64,000 nt of DNA. Source: Mycobacterium haemophilum DSM 44634. Its GTDB lineage: Bacteria; Actinomycetota; Actinomycetes; Mycobacteriales; Mycobacteriaceae. A program made the translations under genes and the position numbers. Shown one piece after another: positions 61,801-64,000 of this stretch. The DNA is taken from the NCBI RefSeq assembly GCF_000340435.2, contig NZ_CP011883.2:1470686-1534685 (forward strand), given 5' to 3'. The notes below the pieces were generated by a model that ran no database searches, was not told where the DNA came from, and saw nothing but the letters and a program-made list of their open reading frames with translations. How positions within the stretch are numbered: the first letter of the stretch is position 1; each line of letters opens with the position of its first letter.

Positions 61801-62838
61801 ATGAACATCGACATGGCCGCGCTACATGCCATCGAGGTGGATCGGGGTATCTCGGTCAATGAGTTGCTCGACACGATCAGGTCTGCCCTGCTGACCGCCT
61901 ACCGGCATACCCAGGGTCACCAGATGGATGCGCGTATCGACATCGACCGCAAAACCGGCGTCGTGCGGGTGATCGCCCGCGAGGTCGATGACGACGGCAA
62001 TGTCATCAGTGAATGGGATGACACGCCGGAGGGTTTTGGCCGTATCGCGGCTACTACCGCGCGCCAGGTAATGCTGCAACGATTTCGCGACGCCGAAAAT
62101 GAGCGCACTTACGGCGAGTTTTCCACCCGCGAGGGTGAGATTGTCGCGGGTGTGATCCAGCGCGACAGCCGGGCTAATGCCCGTGGACTAGTCGTGGTCC
62201 GGATGGGCAGCGAGACCAAGGCCTCCGAAGGTGTGATCCCGGCAGCTGAACAGGTCCCCGGCGAGAGCTACGAGCATGGCAACCGGCTGCGGTGCTACGT
62301 AGTCGGGGTGACTCGCGGGGCGCGGGAGCCGTTGATCACCTTGTCTCGCACCCACCCCAACCTGGTACGCAAACTCTTCTCGTTGGAAGTCCCGGAGATC
62401 GCCGACGGCTCGGTGGAGATCGTGGCGGTGGCCCGGGAGGCCGGCCACCGGTCCAAGATCGCGGTGACCTCCCACGTTCCGGGCTTGAATGCCAAAGGGG
62501 CCTGTATCGGTCCGATGGGCCAACGGGTCCGCAACGTGATGAGCGAGCTTTCCGGCGAGAAGATCGACATCATCGACTACGACGAAGACCCGGCCCGTTT
62601 CGTCGCCAACGCGTTGTCACCCGCGAAGGTGGTCTCGGTGTCGGTTATCGATCAGACTGCCCGGGCGGCCCGCGTGGTGGTTCCCGACTTTCAGTTGTCG
62701 CTGGCCATCGGCAAGGAAGGGCAGAACGCGCGGCTAGCCGCCCGGCTTACCGGGTGGCGTATCGACATTCGCGGTGATGCGCCGCCGCGCTCGGCGGGCC
62801 AGCCCGAACAGAATGCCAGCCATGGGGTGGCCCATTAA
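61801..62838 (+). CDS. nusA: Transcription termination/antitermination factor NusA
   Basis: 345 residues, the short mycobacterial type without C-terminal acidic repeats. N-terminal RNAP-binding domain, S1 domain (EGEIVAGVIQRD) and two KH domains with GPMGQRVRNVMSELSGEKID and AIGKEGQNARLAARLTGW. Controls pausing and rRNA antitermination. Confidence 0.97.
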   Translation: MNIDMAALHAIEVDRGISVNELLDTIRSALLTAYRHTQGHQMDARIDIDRKTGVVRVIAREVDDDGNVISEWDDTPEGFGRIAATTARQVMLQRFRDAENERTYGEFSTREGEIVAGVIQRDSRANARGLVVVRMGSETKASEGVIPAAEQVPGESYEHGNRLRCYVVGVTRGAREPLITLSRTHPNLVRKLFSLEVPEIADGSVEIVAVAREAGHRSKIAVTSHVPGLNAKGACIGPMGQRVRNVMSELSGEKIDIIDYDEDPARFVANALSPAKVVSVSVIDQTARAARVVVPDFQLSLAIGKEGQNARLAARLTGWRIDIRGDAPPRSAGQPEQNASHGVAH

Positions 62839-62931
62839 CCTAGCGCAGCGGCCAGGGGGCGGGCTGGGCAATTTGGTTCGAGCGCAGCCCGGGTGGTTCT
62901 GACCAACGGCGCGGTAACGCTAGACTGAGCC

Positions 62932-63303
62932 GTGATCCAGCGTGAGCCTTCGGCTTCGGCCCATCACCACACCGATGGACCGGTGCGGACGTGTGTCGGG
63001 TGCCGAAAGCGAGAGCTGGCCGTCGAACTGCTTCGGGTGGTTGCGGTGTCAACCGGGAACGGCAGTTATGCCGTGATCGTTGACATAGCGAGTAGCCTTC
63101 CAGGGCGGGGCGCGTGGTTGCATCCCAACAGGCAGTGCGTGCAACAAGCGATTCGGCGGCGGGCTTTCACCAGGGCGCTGCGCATCGCCGGTTCACCGGA
63201 CACATCCGCGGTGGTCGAGCACATAGAGTTTCTCAGTGCGCCCGATCGTCCCGGCAACAGAACAGGTAGCAAAGAATATGAGCACACCGTGAAGTCCCGA
63301 TGA
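62932..63303 (+). CDS. YlxR-family RNA-binding protein
   Basis: 123 residues from GTG 62932. RTCVGCRKRELAVELLRVV and GRGAWLHPNRQCVQQAIRRRAF are the YlxR (DUF448) signature. The last ~25 residues are variable. Cotranscribed between nusA and infB. Confidence 0.9.
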   Translation: MIQREPSASAHHHTDGPVRTCVGCRKRELAVELLRVVAVSTGNGSYAVIVDIASSLPGRGAWLHPNRQCVQQAIRRRAFTRALRIAGSPDTSAVVEHIEFLSAPDRPGNRTGSKEYEHTVKSR

Positions 63304-63376
63304 CCCCCATCGCGATGCGTTACAGCTAATACCCGAGGCGCGGCCCACCACTGTCGCCTCATAGACAGGAGATGTA

Positions 63377-64000
63377 GTGGCAGGTAAGGCCCGCGTACAC
63401 GAGTTGGCTAAGGAACTCGGTGTTACCAGCAAAGAAGTCCTCGCCCGGCTGAATGAGCAGGGCGAATTCGTCAAGTCCGCATCGTCGACGGTCGAGGCAC
63501 CGGTCGCTCGCCGGCTCCGCGAATCGTTTGGCGGCAGCAAACCGGCCGCGGATAAGGGCGCCGAAAAGGTGGCCGCAAAAGCCCCGGCCAAACGCCTCGA
63601 CGAGTCGCTCGACCGAACCCTTGACCGGGCCCTCGACAAAGCGATTGAAAAGGTCGCCGGCAACGGCGCGGCGACTGCTGCGTCGGCACCGGCCGCTGAT
63701 TCCGCGGCGGTGGCGCCCACGGCGGCTGGCCAGGCCCCCCAACGGCGCCCCGCGAGGCACCCGCGTCGCCCGCGGGACGGCCGTCGGTGCCGCCTTCGGG
63801 GCAGCCGACAGCGCAGATTCCGGCCAACAGGCCAGCCCAGCGGCGCCCCCTCCGGGGACGTCGGCCGGACCGCGCCCCGGGCCGGCACCCAAGCCGGGGG
63901 TTCGTCCCCCACGCGTCGGCAACAACCCGTTCTCGTCGGCGCAACCTGTCGACCGGCCTATCCCGCGTCCGGTGGCGCCCCGCCCCGGAGCGGCCCGGCC
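63377..64000 (+). CDS. infB: Translation initiation factor IF-2, 5' part, with two apparent frameshifts
   Basis: The GTG at 63377 starts MAGKARVHELAKELGVTSKE, the IF2_N domain. The frame is correct until about 63742. From about 63745 the expected Ala/Pro-rich sequence (APREAPASPAGRPS) is in the -1 frame, and from about 63843 the expected PKPGVRPPRVGNNPFSS is in another frame, again -1. Two single bases thus appear to be missing, at a run of C near 63737-63743 and near 63840. No stop results in the window. The GTPase domain is outside. Confidence 0.85.
   Translation, partial: MAGKARVHELAKELGVTSKEVLARLNEQGEFVKSASSTVEAPVARRLRESFGGSKPAADKGAEKVAAKAPAKRLDESLDRTLDRALDKAIEKVAGNGAATAASAPAADSAAVAPTAAGQAPQRRPARHPRRPRDGRRCRLRGSRQRRFRPTGQPSGAPSGDVGRTAPRAGTQAGGSSPTRRQQPVLVGATCRPAYPASGGAPPRSGPA

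Overview
The window is chromosomal DNA of a slow-growing Mycobacterium. From about 19.8 kb to the right end, gene content and order follow M. tuberculosis Rv2894c to Rv2839c in reverse: xerC, an M23-family protein, rpsB-tsf, amiC, a MarR regulator, a GlnR paralogue, pyrH-frr-cdsA-rlmN, mpt53 with its membrane partner, dxr-rip1-ispG, a PBP lipoprotein, mapB, a class-I amidotransferase, nicT, mtr, mqo, a Mg-chelatase-like protein, cobO-cobB-cysG, efpA, rimP-nusA-ylxR-infB. Compared with M. tuberculosis as I remember it, mpt70/dipZ/mpt83, vapBC, relFG, glnA4 (only a 3' remnant is left), aldC and proS are missing from their usual places. That reduction, plus a PE/PPE pair set beside nicT, suggests the M. 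leprae/M. haemophilum side of the genus. The species is an inference.

The left 19.7 kb is the unusual part. A fused ABC exporter of the Rv0194 type (truncated by the window edge) and a small P-loop kinase read leftwards. A TauD-type oxygenase and a sulfotransferase-like gene read rightwards. After a 0.4-0.5 kb gap comes a run of eleven tightly packed genes, many with 4-base start/stop overlaps: a TruD-type pseudouridine synthase, a MurA-like enolpyruvyl transferase, a B12-domain radical SAM enzyme, a PLP aminotransferase, a tyrosine-phosphatase-fold phosphatase, a 2OG-Fe(II) oxygenase, a BpsA/DUF43-like protein, two near-identical ATP-grasp ligases, a carbamoyltransferase, a second 2OG oxygenase and a second carbamoyltransferase. 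The block MurA-like, radical SAM, aminotransferase, phosphatase, oxygenase has the same enzyme types as NikO-J-K-L-M / PolA-H-I-J-K, which build octosyl-acid-derived aminohexuronic nucleosides in nikkomycin and polyoxin. Adding TruD is the signature of C-nucleoside (pseudouridine) products such as malayamycin. I read the region as a complete, apparently intact biosynthetic cluster for a carbamoylated (ureido) bicyclic peptidyl C-nucleoside in a Mycobacterium. This is the main discovery candidate.

The rest is translation (rpsB, tsf, frr, rimP, nusA, infB), isoprenoid and envelope metabolism (dxr, ispG, cdsA, PBP, Rip1), redox (mtr, the Mpt53/CcdA pair), nickel and corrinoid metabolism (nicT, cobO, cobB, cysG) and drug efflux (EfpA, a MarR-controlled MFS pump). 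Sequence-level points of note are a perfect 19-bp palindrome on the marR start, several in-frame mycobacterial repeats at gene ends, decayed gene remnants, and two apparent single-base deletions in the N-terminal part of infB.
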